A DNA stretch of 50,380 bases from Alpinimonas psychrophila (GTDB taxonomy: Bacteria; Actinomycetota; Actinomycetes; Actinomycetales; Microbacteriaceae), in assembly GCF_014137865.1 (NCBI RefSeq), contig NZ_JACGWU010000010.1, positions 1 to 50,380 of the forward strand, written 5' to 3'. Shown in pieces: positions 33,868 to 41,320 of the stretch. Position numbers and translations under genes: made by a program. Below the pieces are notes generated by a model. The model saw only the letters and a program-made list of their open reading frames with translations, was not told where the DNA came from and made no database searches. Numbering within the stretch: position 1 is the stretch's first letter; every line of letters begins with the position of its first letter.

Positions 33868-36116
33868 TACTTCGTAAAGCGCTGAGCATCCAGAATCTCG
33901 GCAATCCGGGCGGGGACCGTCTCGTCTTGCAGTGACGTGGTGTCGCCCAGGACACGCCCCTCCGAGAGGTCGACCAGCAGGCGGCGCATGATTTTACCGG
34001 AGCGGGTTTTCGGAACATCCGGAACAATCAGCACGTCACGAGGCCGAGCGATGACTCCAATCTCGTGCGTGACATGGGCGCGCAGGCTTGCCGAAAGTTC
34101 CTCGGTGAGGCGCAACCAGGTCTTCGGGTCAGCGCGCTGTTCGTCGGTCAGCGACTGCGACGGCGCGATGAACGCGGCGATTGCTTCGCCGGTTACGGGG
34201 TCGGATACTCCCACGACCGCGGCTTCGCCGACATCCGGATGCGACACCAAGGCCGACTCAATCTCGATCGTGGAGAGACGGTGACCCGACACGTTAATGA
34301 CATCGTCCACTCGGCCGAGCAGCCAAATGTAGCCATCTGTGTCATATTTCGCACCATCACCGGCGAAGAAGTACCCCTGCTTGGCATACTGAGCCCAGTA
34401 GGAATCGCGATAGCGCTTCGGGTCACCCCAGACCCCGCGGGCCATGGACGGCCAGGTTCCGTCGATCACGATATAGCCACCGGAGCCCCACGGAACCGGG
34501 GCGCCGGCCTCATCCACAATCTTCACGTTGACACCGGGAACCGCGCGGGTGGCCGATCCTGGCTTGAGAACCGTGATGCCGGGGAGGGGCGCGACGATCG
34601 CCGAGCCCGTTTCGGACTGCCACCAGGTGTCGACGATCGGCGCACTGCCGCCGCCGATGTGGGTGTGAAACCAGACCCACGCCTCGGGGTTGATCGATTC
34701 GCCGACAGAGCCGAGTAAACGGATGCTCGAGAGATCCCACGTGTCGGGGAGCCCGTTCGGGAACCACGTCATGAACGTGCGAATCAGCGTTGGTGCTGTG
34801 TAGTAGGTGGTCACGCCATAGCGTTCGATGATCTCGAAGTGGCGGCCGGTGTCGGGGGTGTTTGGGGTTCCCTCATAGATAACGGAGGTCACGCCGTTGG
34901 AGAGCGGACCGTAGAGCACGTAAGTGTGGGCCGTGACCCAGGCAAGGTCGGCGGTGCACCAGTAGACGTCGGTCTCGGGCTTGGCGTCGAAGACGGCCCA
35001 ATGACTCCAGGATGTCTGAACCAGATAACCGCCCGCGGTATGCACGACTCCCTTGGGCTTGCCTGTGGTGCCCGAGGTGTAAATGATGAATAACGGCGTC
35101 TCGGCATCGAAGTATTCCGGTTTGTGCATATCGGATGCCGTGTCCACCACATCGTGCCACCAGACGTCGCGGCCTTCCGTCCAGGCAATGTCGGCGGTGG
35201 CATCACCCGTGCGACGAACGACCAGCACGTGCTCGATATAGTTTTCGCCCGAGACGGCCTCGTCGGCGTTGGCTTTGACCGCCACGGCCTTTCCCCTTCG
35301 GAACTGACCGTCGCTGGTGACGAGCAACTTCGCGCCGGTGTCTTCGACGCGAAACTTCAGCGCCTCGGCCGAGAACCCGCCGAATACGAGTGAATGAATC
35401 GCACCGATGCGGGCGATCGCCAGGGTAATGACGATGGTCTCCGAAATGACGGGGAGGTAGACCACCACGCGGTCACCCTTCACGATGCCAAGGGCCGTGA
35501 GCGCATTCGCGGCACGAGCCACCCGGCGCTGAAGCTCGACGTAGGTGATCGATTCCCGGTCGCCGGGCTCTCCCTCAAAGTGGATCGCCACGCGGCCGCC
35601 GTTCCCGGCGTCCACGTGGCGATCCACGCAGTTCACCGCCACGTTCAGCTTTCCGCCCACGAACCATTCGGCGTGCGGGACGCTGAGCTCGCTGGATTCG
35701 TGGTCTACGGCGTCTTCGTCATCCTCGACTGAAGGCTTTCTTTTGGCAGCCTCAGAAACCTTGGTTTCGTGGAGGGGTCGCTGGACGGCCGGTTCCCAGA
35801 TATGCGTCGTGTGCCACGGCTCTGCCCAGCTCAGCCGATGGGCTTGTTCTTCCCAAAATGCCAGCGGGTCTGCGGCCGCCGCGGCCCATGGGTCTCTTCC
35901 GGCTGCGTTGCTAAAGTCCGCGCGGTCCGTGCCGGTCGATCCAGTGGTGCCGGTTTCGTCGTTATCGTTTGGGTGGACAGGCTCGTCGAGTCGAAGGTTG
36001 GCCTGCGCCACGAACGCCGCGGAGGGCGCGAAGGTGCGGTTTTCGGTCAGCAAGTTCGCAATCGTCGCTGGGGTTGCGGGGGCCGCTGGGGTGGGAGGGT
36101 TTGCGATCGTCGACAC
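33867..36116 (-). CDS. acs: Acetyl-CoA synthetase (AMP-forming), extended
   Basis: A 749-aa enzyme that activates acetate to acetyl-CoA through acetyl-AMP. It shows IYTSGTTGKPKGVVHTAGGY, YWCTADLAWVTAHTYVLYGP, DTWWQSETGSAI, GRVDDVINVSGHRLSTIEIE and the C-terminal VPKTRSGKIMRRLL with the catalytic lysine that Pat/SrtN-type enzymes acetylate. Typical Acs has about 650 residues. The extra length is a low-complexity N-terminal leader (about 1-75) and an acidic insert (about 122-145, with VEDDEDAVDHESSE). The start is GTG 36116, with TAACGT 7 nt upstream and no Shine-Dalgarno. Confidence 0.95.
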   Translation of the reverse strand: MSTIANPPTPAAPATPATIANLLTENRTFAPSAAFVAQANLRLDEPVHPNDNDETGTTGSTGTDRADFSNAAGRDPWAAAAADPLAFWEEQAHRLSWAEPWHTTHIWEPAVQRPLHETKVSEAAKRKPSVEDDEDAVDHESSELSVPHAEWFVGGKLNVAVNCVDRHVDAGNGGRVAIHFEGEPGDRESITYVELQRRVARAANALTALGIVKGDRVVVYLPVISETIVITLAIARIGAIHSLVFGGFSAEALKFRVEDTGAKLLVTSDGQFRRGKAVAVKANADEAVSGENYIEHVLVVRRTGDATADIAWTEGRDVWWHDVVDTASDMHKPEYFDAETPLFIIYTSGTTGKPKGVVHTAGGYLVQTSWSHWAVFDAKPETDVYWCTADLAWVTAHTYVLYGPLSNGVTSVIYEGTPNTPDTGRHFEIIERYGVTTYYTAPTLIRTFMTWFPNGLPDTWDLSSIRLLGSVGESINPEAWVWFHTHIGGGSAPIVDTWWQSETGSAIVAPLPGITVLKPGSATRAVPGVNVKIVDEAGAPVPWGSGGYIVIDGTWPSMARGVWGDPKRYRDSYWAQYAKQGYFFAGDGAKYDTDGYIWLLGRVDDVINVSGHRLSTIEIESALVSHPDVGEAAVVGVSDPVTGEAIAAFIAPSQSLTDEQRADPKTWLRLTEELSASLRAHVTHEIGVIARPRDVLIVPDVPKTRSGKIMRRLLVDLSEGRVLGDTTSLQDETVPARIAEILDAQRFTK

Positions 36117-36123
36117 GCTGTCA

Positions 36124-36129
36124 ACGTTA
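36124..36129 (-). promoter_or_regulatory. -10 box TAACGT for acs (leaderless)
   Basis: On the minus strand TAACGT ends 7 nt before GTG 36116, without a Shine-Dalgarno sequence. Confidence 0.45.
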
Positions 36130-36180
36130 CGGACGCTCCAGCTTCGCCGCCAAAACTCGCGTCATTCGGGGTAATGAAAG

Positions 36181-36208
36181 AAAAAAGGTCCGCCTCCCGG
36201 CGGGCTTT
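36181..36208 (-). terminator. Rho-independent terminator after element A (minus strand)
   Basis: On the minus strand a GC-rich stem (CCGCC/GGCGG core, 8 bp including two G-U pairs, loop GGGA) is followed by six T residues and more pyrimidines. It would end the leftward transcript from the DUF6421-ltaE-GNAT genes just upstream of acs. Confidence 0.7.
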
Positions 36209-36244
36209 CTGACCTTGGCGCGTCGCGTCCTTCTGCATCTCTCA

Positions 36245-36388
36245 TCGAGTCGTCACGTTTAGCGGGGTCGCGGTACCAAACTTTCACCGACCCGTCACGT
36301 TTAGCGACCTTCAGGGCGCCCGAGGCCACTAAACGCGTCCACTCGATGGCTATTGTGCCCGGAGAGGCCACTAAACGCGTCTACTCGA
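36245..36388. repeat. Four-box palindromic element A (144 bp)
   Basis: Four related boxes of about 23 bp: forward at 36245 and 36287, inverted ending at 36346 and 36388. Box starts or ends within a pair are exactly 42 bp apart. The core reads TCGAGT, then SGWCRCGTTT, then AGYGRCC. The spacers are unrelated to one another and to those of element B at 41079-41221, which has the same layout. It lies between the stop of the GNAT gene (36467) and its terminator, so it would be part of that transcript's 3' end. Nothing else is seen in the gap 36117-36466 apart from the acs -10 box and the terminator. Confidence 0.8.
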
Positions 36389-36466
36389 CTCGTGCCGCTT
36401 CTAAATTCCCGCCAGAGCACAGCTGTCGTGGTGCAGTGGGTGGGCCAGTGAAGGGGAGGCAGGTGA

Positions 36467-36937
36467 CTAGGCGTGCAGGTCAATCTCGTAGAGCATGTGC
36501 CCGTTATCGCTGGCGACCTTGTTGTAGAGGGTGCGTGCGGTGGTGTTGGAATTCTGGGTCTGCCAATACACCGTGTCGGAGCCAGCGGCACGGGCAATGT
36601 CGGTCACGGCGGCGATGAGGGCACGGCCCACGCCGAGGCCGCGGACATCGGCTGCGGTGAAAAGGTCTTCGAGGTAGCAGTCGGGGTTCACGTGCCACGT
36701 CGAGTCCGTGAAGAGATAGTTGGTGAATCCCACGATGCGACCGTCAACGACCGCAACGAGCCCTGACATGTTGACGTTGTCATCCAGCAGACGACTCCAG
36801 CTGACATCCGTCGTCGAGCGCGGCAGGTCTTCCTCATAGAACCGGAGGTAGCCCCCCCACAACACGAGCCATTCATCAAAATCGCCGGACCTGATTTTGC
36901 GCACGGAGACGGGGGTTTTATCAGAGGTGGTTGTCAT
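36467..36937 (-). CDS. GNAT-family N-acetyltransferase
   Basis: A 156-aa acetyltransferase. VRKIRSGDFDEWLVLWGGYL at the N-terminus, GLVAVVDGRIVGFTNY, YLEDLFTAADVRGLGVGRAL with the acetyl-CoA loop RGLGVG, then WQTQNSNTTARTLYNKVA. The pattern (LEDLFV...RGxGxGRALI...WxTxxxNxxAxxLY) is that of GNATs acting on small amines or amino acids; the substrate is unknown. ATG 36937 is chosen over GTG 36943 because TAAGCT ends exactly 6 nt before it. It follows threonine aldolase by 9 bp. Confidence 0.9.
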   Translation of the reverse strand: MTTTSDKTPVSVRKIRSGDFDEWLVLWGGYLRFYEEDLPRSTTDVSWSRLLDDNVNMSGLVAVVDGRIVGFTNYLFTDSTWHVNPDCYLEDLFTAADVRGLGVGRALIAAVTDIARAAGSDTVYWQTQNSNTTARTLYNKVASDNGHMLYEIDLHA

Positions 36938-36943
36938 GGCCAC

Positions 36944-36949
36944 AGCTTA
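36944..36949 (-). promoter_or_regulatory. -10 box TAAGCT for the GNAT gene, built on the ltaE stop codon
   Basis: On the minus strand TAAGCT begins with the ltaE TAA stop and ends 6 nt before ATG 36937. No Shine-Dalgarno is present. Confidence 0.4.
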
Positions 36950-37990
36950 TACAAGCTTGCGGACAGCGGCGGCAAAATTATCGACGTCAGCCTCGGTGGT
37001 GTCCCACGCGCACATCCAGCGAACTTCGCCGGTGGCCGTGTTCCAGTCGTAGAACCTAAACTCTTTGCGGAGCTCGTCGGCAACGCCGGGAGTCAGCGTC
37101 GCGAAGACGCCGTTAGCTTGGGTGGGCTGCGTGAAGTTCACTCCGTGCACACCCTCGAGCGAGGAACGCAGGCGGGTTGCCATCGCGTTGGCGTGCGTTG
37201 CCGAACGCGACCACAGGTCACCCTCCAGTAGCGCAATGAGTTGCGCCGACACAAAGCGCATCTTGGACGCGAGCTGCATGTTCATCTTGCGCAGGTAGAT
37301 CAACCCATGCACGGCTTCCGGGTTCAAGACCACGATGGCCTCAGCTCCCATGAGGCCGTTTTTGGTTCCGCCAAAGCTCACAATATCGACGCCGGCGTCA
37401 CGCGTGAAGGCCCTGAACGGAACGCCCAGGGAGGCAGCGGCGTTGGAGATGCGAGCTCCGTCGAGGTGCACGGTCATGCCCAGCGAGTGGGCGTGATAGC
37501 TGATGGCCGAGACCTCATCCGGAGTATAAATCGTGCCGAGCTCGCTCGACTGCGTAATGGTGACCACGAGCGGCTGAGCGCGGTGCTCGTCGCCACGACC
37601 GTGCGCCTGCTGATCGATTAGCGCGGGAGTGAGCTTGCCCTCAAGGGCGGGAACGGTCAGCAGCTTGAAGCCACCCACGGTTTCAGGCGCGGTCGATTCG
37701 TCGTTGTTGACATGGGCGGTTGAGGCACAGATGACGCCGCCCCAGCGGGGCAACATCGACTGCAGGCTCAGAACGTTCGCGCCCGTACCGTTGAATACCG
37801 GGAAAACTTCGATGCCGTCACCAAAGTGCTGCGCCATAACGACCCCGAGATGCTCGGTGTATGCATCTTCGCCATAGGCAATCTGGTGCCCGCCGTTAGC
37901 TGTGGCCAACGCATCCAGAACCTCGGGATGCACCCCGGCATAGTTATCGGATGCGAATCCACGCCAGGCAGTGTCATGCAGTTTTTCCAT
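36947..37990 (-). CDS. ltaE: Low-specificity L-threonine aldolase
   Basis: A 347-aa PLP enzyme of fold type I that splits threonine or allo-threonine into glycine and acetaldehyde. It shows FASDNYAGVHPEVLDAL, YGEDAYTEHLG, FPVFNGTGANVLSLQSM, HLDGARISNAAASLG and the PLP lysine in VSFGGTKNGLMGAEAIV. It follows DUF6421 by 9 bp with no Shine-Dalgarno; TAGGGT ends 6 nt before the ATG. It could also be a related beta-eliminating or beta-aryl-serine aldolase. Confidence 0.92.
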   Translation of the reverse strand: MEKLHDTAWRGFASDNYAGVHPEVLDALATANGGHQIAYGEDAYTEHLGVVMAQHFGDGIEVFPVFNGTGANVLSLQSMLPRWGGVICASTAHVNNDESTAPETVGGFKLLTVPALEGKLTPALIDQQAHGRGDEHRAQPLVVTITQSSELGTIYTPDEVSAISYHAHSLGMTVHLDGARISNAAASLGVPFRAFTRDAGVDIVSFGGTKNGLMGAEAIVVLNPEAVHGLIYLRKMNMQLASKMRFVSAQLIALLEGDLWSRSATHANAMATRLRSSLEGVHGVNFTQPTQANGVFATLTPGVADELRKEFRFYDWNTATGEVRWMCAWDTTEADVDNFAAAVRKLV

Positions 37991-37996
37991 GACTTA

Positions 37997-38002
37997 ACCC
38001 TA
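37997..38002 (-). promoter_or_regulatory. -10 box TAGGGT for ltaE, built on the DUF6421 stop codon
   Basis: On the minus strand TAGGGT starts with the DUF6421 TAG stop and ends 6 nt before ATG 37990. Confidence 0.4.
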
Positions 38003-39382
38003 GGCGCGGATGCCGACGGTCGATTCAATTACGGGCAACATTTTACGCTGCAGAGCCTCATAGAACATCGAAAGTGGGAACTCGTCATCCAGAAGTTGGT
38101 CGGTCATCAGCCCCGGTGCCCCCGTAACTGGCAGGGAATCGGCACCCTTTGCCCATACGGAGGCGGGGTGTGGGGTAAGGGTGGCGGCAACCAGCTCATA
38201 CGCGGCCAGCCAGTGGGCGATCTTGGGGCGATCGATGGAGCGCCAATAGAGCTCGTCGATGGCGTCCCCCAGCTCGACCACGACATCGGGCACGTCAGCC
38301 CAGTCGATCGTGAGCTTGTTGTTGGTCCAGTGCAGAACCCCGTGCTGATGCATCCACGCGAAGAGCAGTTGGCCGGCAACCGCGTCGTAGTTGCGAACCC
38401 GCGTTCCCGTCATCGAGAAACGGAAGATGCGGTCGAAGATTACTGCGTACTGAACGAGGCGCGCATGGCGACGAATCTCGGGGCTCGCGGTGCTGCCTCG
38501 GTCAATTTTGACGCTCTCGCGAAAGGCGGTGAGGTCACAGCGAAGCTCTTCGAGACCATATAAGAAAAATGGCATACGTTGCTTGATCATGAACGGATCG
38601 AAGGGCAGATCACCACTCATGTGCGTGCGGTCGTGGATGAGGTCCCACATGATAAAAGCCTCTTCGGCCAGGTGCTGGTCGGTGAGTAATTCGCGAGCAT
38701 CCGTGGGCATGGTCAGGCCGGTGATCTCAACGGCGGCTTTTGTTACCGTTCGGAAGCGAGCGGCCTCGCGGTCTTGAAAAATGGCGCCCCACGTGAACGC
38801 CGGAACCGAGCTCATGGCCACGGTCTCGGGAAACAGTACGGCCGAGTTGGTGTCATACCCGGCAGTGAAGTCGAGAAAACGCAGGGGAACAAACAGCTTG
38901 TTGGAGTAGGCGCCGGCCTCGAGCTCGGCGATGAATTCGGGCCAGAGAACCTCAACGAGCACAGCTTCAACGAAACGGTTGATGCTGCCGTTTTGCGTGT
39001 ACATGGGAAAAATAACGAGATGACGCATACCGTCCACCCGCTGCGCTGCCGGAGCAAACTCCAGAATCGAGGCAAGAAAATCGGGCTCAACAAAACCGCC
39101 GTCGACCCAGCGGCCAAAGTCCGCAATCGCGGCCGCGAGGTAGCTCGCATCGTGCGGGAAGTGCGGGGCGAGCTCTTCGATGGAGGAGCAGATCGTGGCG
39201 ACGTGCGCCCGGGCGGCGGTCTGGACGCTCGTGTCTGTTGCCGCATCCGGAATGGAACCGTTCTTGATCTGCATCCCCTGGAGTGCGGTGGCGGCAGCCT
39301 TGAGGGCGATCCACGCGGGAAGAGCGATAAGGTCAACGCGCACGAGTTCCGTGGGCGGGGCAGAAGTGGCAACGGTATTCAT
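38000..39382 (-). CDS. DUF6421 family protein
   Basis: A 460-aa cytoplasmic protein that I recognise as the actinobacterial DUF6421 family, of unknown function. The best-marked segment is WDLIHDRTHMSGDLPFDPF, then MIKQRMPFFLYGLEELRCDL. It contains an H-D-x-x-H motif and a pair of glutamates 24 residues later, which could be a metal site similar in layout to HExxH-type enzymes (inference). No signal peptide or membrane helix is seen. The frame opens at 39484, but ATG 39382 has TACGCT 6 nt upstream. It leads the DUF6421-ltaE-GNAT gene string. Confidence 0.8.
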   Translation of the reverse strand: MNTVATSAPPTELVRVDLIALPAWIALKAAATALQGMQIKNGSIPDAATDTSVQTAARAHVATICSSIEELAPHFPHDASYLAAAIADFGRWVDGGFVEPDFLASILEFAPAAQRVDGMRHLVIFPMYTQNGSINRFVEAVLVEVLWPEFIAELEAGAYSNKLFVPLRFLDFTAGYDTNSAVLFPETVAMSSVPAFTWGAIFQDREAARFRTVTKAAVEITGLTMPTDARELLTDQHLAEEAFIMWDLIHDRTHMSGDLPFDPFMIKQRMPFFLYGLEELRCDLTAFRESVKIDRGSTASPEIRRHARLVQYAVIFDRIFRFSMTGTRVRNYDAVAGQLLFAWMHQHGVLHWTNNKLTIDWADVPDVVVELGDAIDELYWRSIDRPKIAHWLAAYELVAATLTPHPASVWAKGADSLPVTGAPGLMTDQLLDDEFPLSMFYEALQRKMLPVIESTVGIRA

Positions 39383-39388
39383 GTAACG

Positions 39389-39394
39389 AGCGTA
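39389..39394 (-). promoter_or_regulatory. -10 box TACGCT for the DUF6421 gene (leaderless)
   Basis: On the minus strand TACGCT ends 6 nt before ATG 39382, with no Shine-Dalgarno sequence. Confidence 0.4.
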
Positions 39395-39528
39395 GCTGCG
39401 ATCCCGAGACGATTTTCGCATTTCTTTGCGTGAAAACAGCGTTTTTTGGAGCAAAATACCCATCGAGCGAGCATCCACGCACAATTATGACTCTTTCTCA
39501 GAAAACCCCTGCGTGCAAGAATAAAACC

Positions 39529-40380
39529 ATGTCGTTCAATATTGCAGGCACTCGCGTTCTCATCACCGGCGCCGCCATGGGCATGGGGCGGCTGTACGCC
39601 GAGCGTGCCGTGGCCGAACGTGCCGACACCGTCATTCTCTGGGACATTAACGAAGAAGCACTTGCCGAAACAGCGGCGGCCCTGCGTCTGGTCTCCAACG
39701 CCGGTGCCGACAGCGACACCCTCATCGTGCCGATGTTGGTCGACATCTCGGATCGCCTCCAGCTAGAACACGCTGCCCAACTCGTGCGCGAGGAACACGG
39801 CGGGGTCGACGTGTTGATCAACAATGCGGGCGTCGTCAAAGGTGCCTTGTTCTGGGAGCACGACAACGAGCGCGACACCGAGTTCACCATGCGCATCAAT
39901 ACGTTGGCGCCCATGTTCTTGACCCGCGAGTTCCTCCCCGGAATGATTGCGGGCAAGCGCCGCTCGCGCATCGTGAACATTGCCTCGGCGGCCGGCACCC
40001 TCTCGAACCCGCGCATGAGTGTCTACGCCGCGAGCAAGTGGGCCCTGATTGGGTGGAGTGACTCGGTGCGTTTGGAGTTGGCGCAGGAGGGCATCCGTAA
40101 TGTCATGGTCACGACGGTCTGCCCTAGTTACATCGCCACCGGCATGTTCGAGGGGGTAAAGGGGCCGCTGATGACGCCGATCATGCAACCGGATTACGTG
40201 GTGGACCGTGTCTGGAAGGCCATGAAAGAGGGCAAGGGAATGCTGATGTTGCCGTGGACCGTGCACATGTCAAAGGTGCTGAAGGGTATCCTTCCGCAAG
40301 CCGCTTTCGATGTGGTTGCCGATAAAGTTTTTGGCGTGTACGACACTATGGAACACTTCACGGGACGGGTCAAAAAATGA
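39529..40380 (+). CDS. Short-chain dehydrogenase/reductase
   Basis: A 283-aa NAD(P)-dependent SDR. The glycine-rich motif is RVLITGAAMGMGRLYAERAV (a TGxxxGxG variant). NNAGV, the catalytic serine in VNIASAAGTLSNPRM and the YAASKWALIGW motif (Tyr-x3-Lys) are intact. WDINEEALAETAA favours NAD(H) by the acidic residue after strand 2. The substrate is unknown. The frame is open to 39430 and another ATG lies at 39487, but the core starts right after 39529. It overlaps the FMN reductase gene by 4 bp. Confidence 0.9.
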   Translation: MSFNIAGTRVLITGAAMGMGRLYAERAVAERADTVILWDINEEALAETAAALRLVSNAGADSDTLIVPMLVDISDRLQLEHAAQLVREEHGGVDVLINNAGVVKGALFWEHDNERDTEFTMRINTLAPMFLTREFLPGMIAGKRRSRIVNIASAAGTLSNPRMSVYAASKWALIGWSDSVRLELAQEGIRNVMVTTVCPSYIATGMFEGVKGPLMTPIMQPDYVVDRVWKAMKEGKGMLMLPWTVHMSKVLKGILPQAAFDVVADKVFGVYDTMEHFTGRVKK

Positions 40381-41027
40381 CGAATCCAGAAACCAAGCCA
40401 CGCCTACATATCATCACCGGTAGCACTCGTCCGGGGCGCGTTGGCCCGTCGGTCGCAGCCTGGTTTACGGCCCACGCCCGCGCCGCCGACACCTTCGAAA
40501 TCGAGGTGATTGACCTGGCTGAGGTTGCCTTGCCGTTGCTGGATGAACCGAATCAGCCTGGCGAGCAGAAGTACACGCACGAGCACACCAAGAAGTGGAG
40601 TGCCACAATAACGCGAGCGGATGCGGTGGTCTTCGTCGCCCCCGAATACAACTCCTCGATGAACGCGGCCACCAAGAACGCGCTCGACTATCTCTATGTG
40701 GAGTGGCACTACAAGCCGCTGGGCCTCGTAACCTACGGCGGCATCTCGGGCGGACTTCGCGCCGCTCAGGCCATCAAGCAAGTGGGCGCGGCGCTGAAGA
40801 TGATCGTGATGCCCGACACTGTGATGATCCCGCGGGTCAGCTCGCTGCTCACCGACGCGCCCGCGGACCAGGCGCTCGCCGCATCAGCTTTGCCTGTCCG
40901 CACCCTCACCGCCATGGCGGCGCCTGACCGCACCCTCACCGCGACCCCGGGGATGGATCGCTCCGCTGCCGCCCTCCTCGCGGAGCTCCTCAAGCTCACC
41001 CTCGCGACGGCACCCCTTCGCCAATAG
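40377..41027 (+). CDS. NADPH-dependent FMN reductase-like flavoprotein
   Basis: A 216-aa flavodoxin-fold protein: IITGSTRPGRVGPSVAAWF (phosphate loop), VFVAPEYNSSMNAATKNALD and GLVTYGGISGGLRAAQAI are the hallmarks of the NADPH-dependent FMN/azo/chromate reductase family. Its ATG overlaps the SDR stop (ATGA), so the two are coupled. Near the C-terminus a 30-bp stretch is partly duplicated (40892-40912 and 40922-40942), giving two RTLTA repeats outside the conserved core. Confidence 0.9.
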   Translation: MTNPETKPRLHIITGSTRPGRVGPSVAAWFTAHARAADTFEIEVIDLAEVALPLLDEPNQPGEQKYTHEHTKKWSATITRADAVVFVAPEYNSSMNAATKNALDYLYVEWHYKPLGLVTYGGISGGLRAAQAIKQVGAALKMIVMPDTVMIPRVSSLLTDAPADQALAASALPVRTLTAMAAPDRTLTATPGMDRSAAALLAELLKLTLATAPLRQ

Positions 41028-41078
41028 ACGCCGCCATGAAACCGGTCCTTCTCGGACTGAGTAGCTTCCAACCCACAA

Positions 41079-41221
41079 TCGAGTGGTCACGTTTGGCGGC
41101 CCACGAAGGGCAAAGCGTCATCGAGTGGTCACGTTTGGTGACGTTTTTCTCCGTGATGTCACCAAACGTGACGACTCGATGGGCAAAGTGGTGGGGGAGG
41201 CCGCCAAACGTGACCACTCGA
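41079..41221. repeat. Four-box palindromic element B (143 bp)
   Basis: Forward boxes start at 41079 and 41121, inverted boxes end at 41179 and 41221, with a 42-bp pitch in both pairs. The outer two boxes are perfect 23-bp inverted copies, and the inner two match at 21 of 22 positions, so the element is a nested palindrome. Spacers do not pair. It lies in the 293-bp gap between the convergent FMN reductase and membrane protein genes. The rest of that gap has only a 6-bp TCGGAA/TTCCGA hairpin at 41277-41296. Confidence 0.85.
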
Positions 41222-41320
41222 CGGGCGACTTCGGGCGACGGCGGGATTGCGCCAATAACCTTCGGAGCACTGACCGTCGGAACACTGTGTTTCCGATAGA
41301 TAGCGGTTGAAATCGTCGTT

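Noticed and set aside
36245-36388. Insertion sequence or MITE
   Set aside because: No target-site duplication was visible at the ends and no transposase is present. The multi-box inner structure is not typical. A mobile origin is not excluded, but cannot be claimed.
36245-41221. CRISPR array
   Set aside because: Boxes occur in both orientations, only four per locus, with 42-bp pitch and no cas genes nearby.
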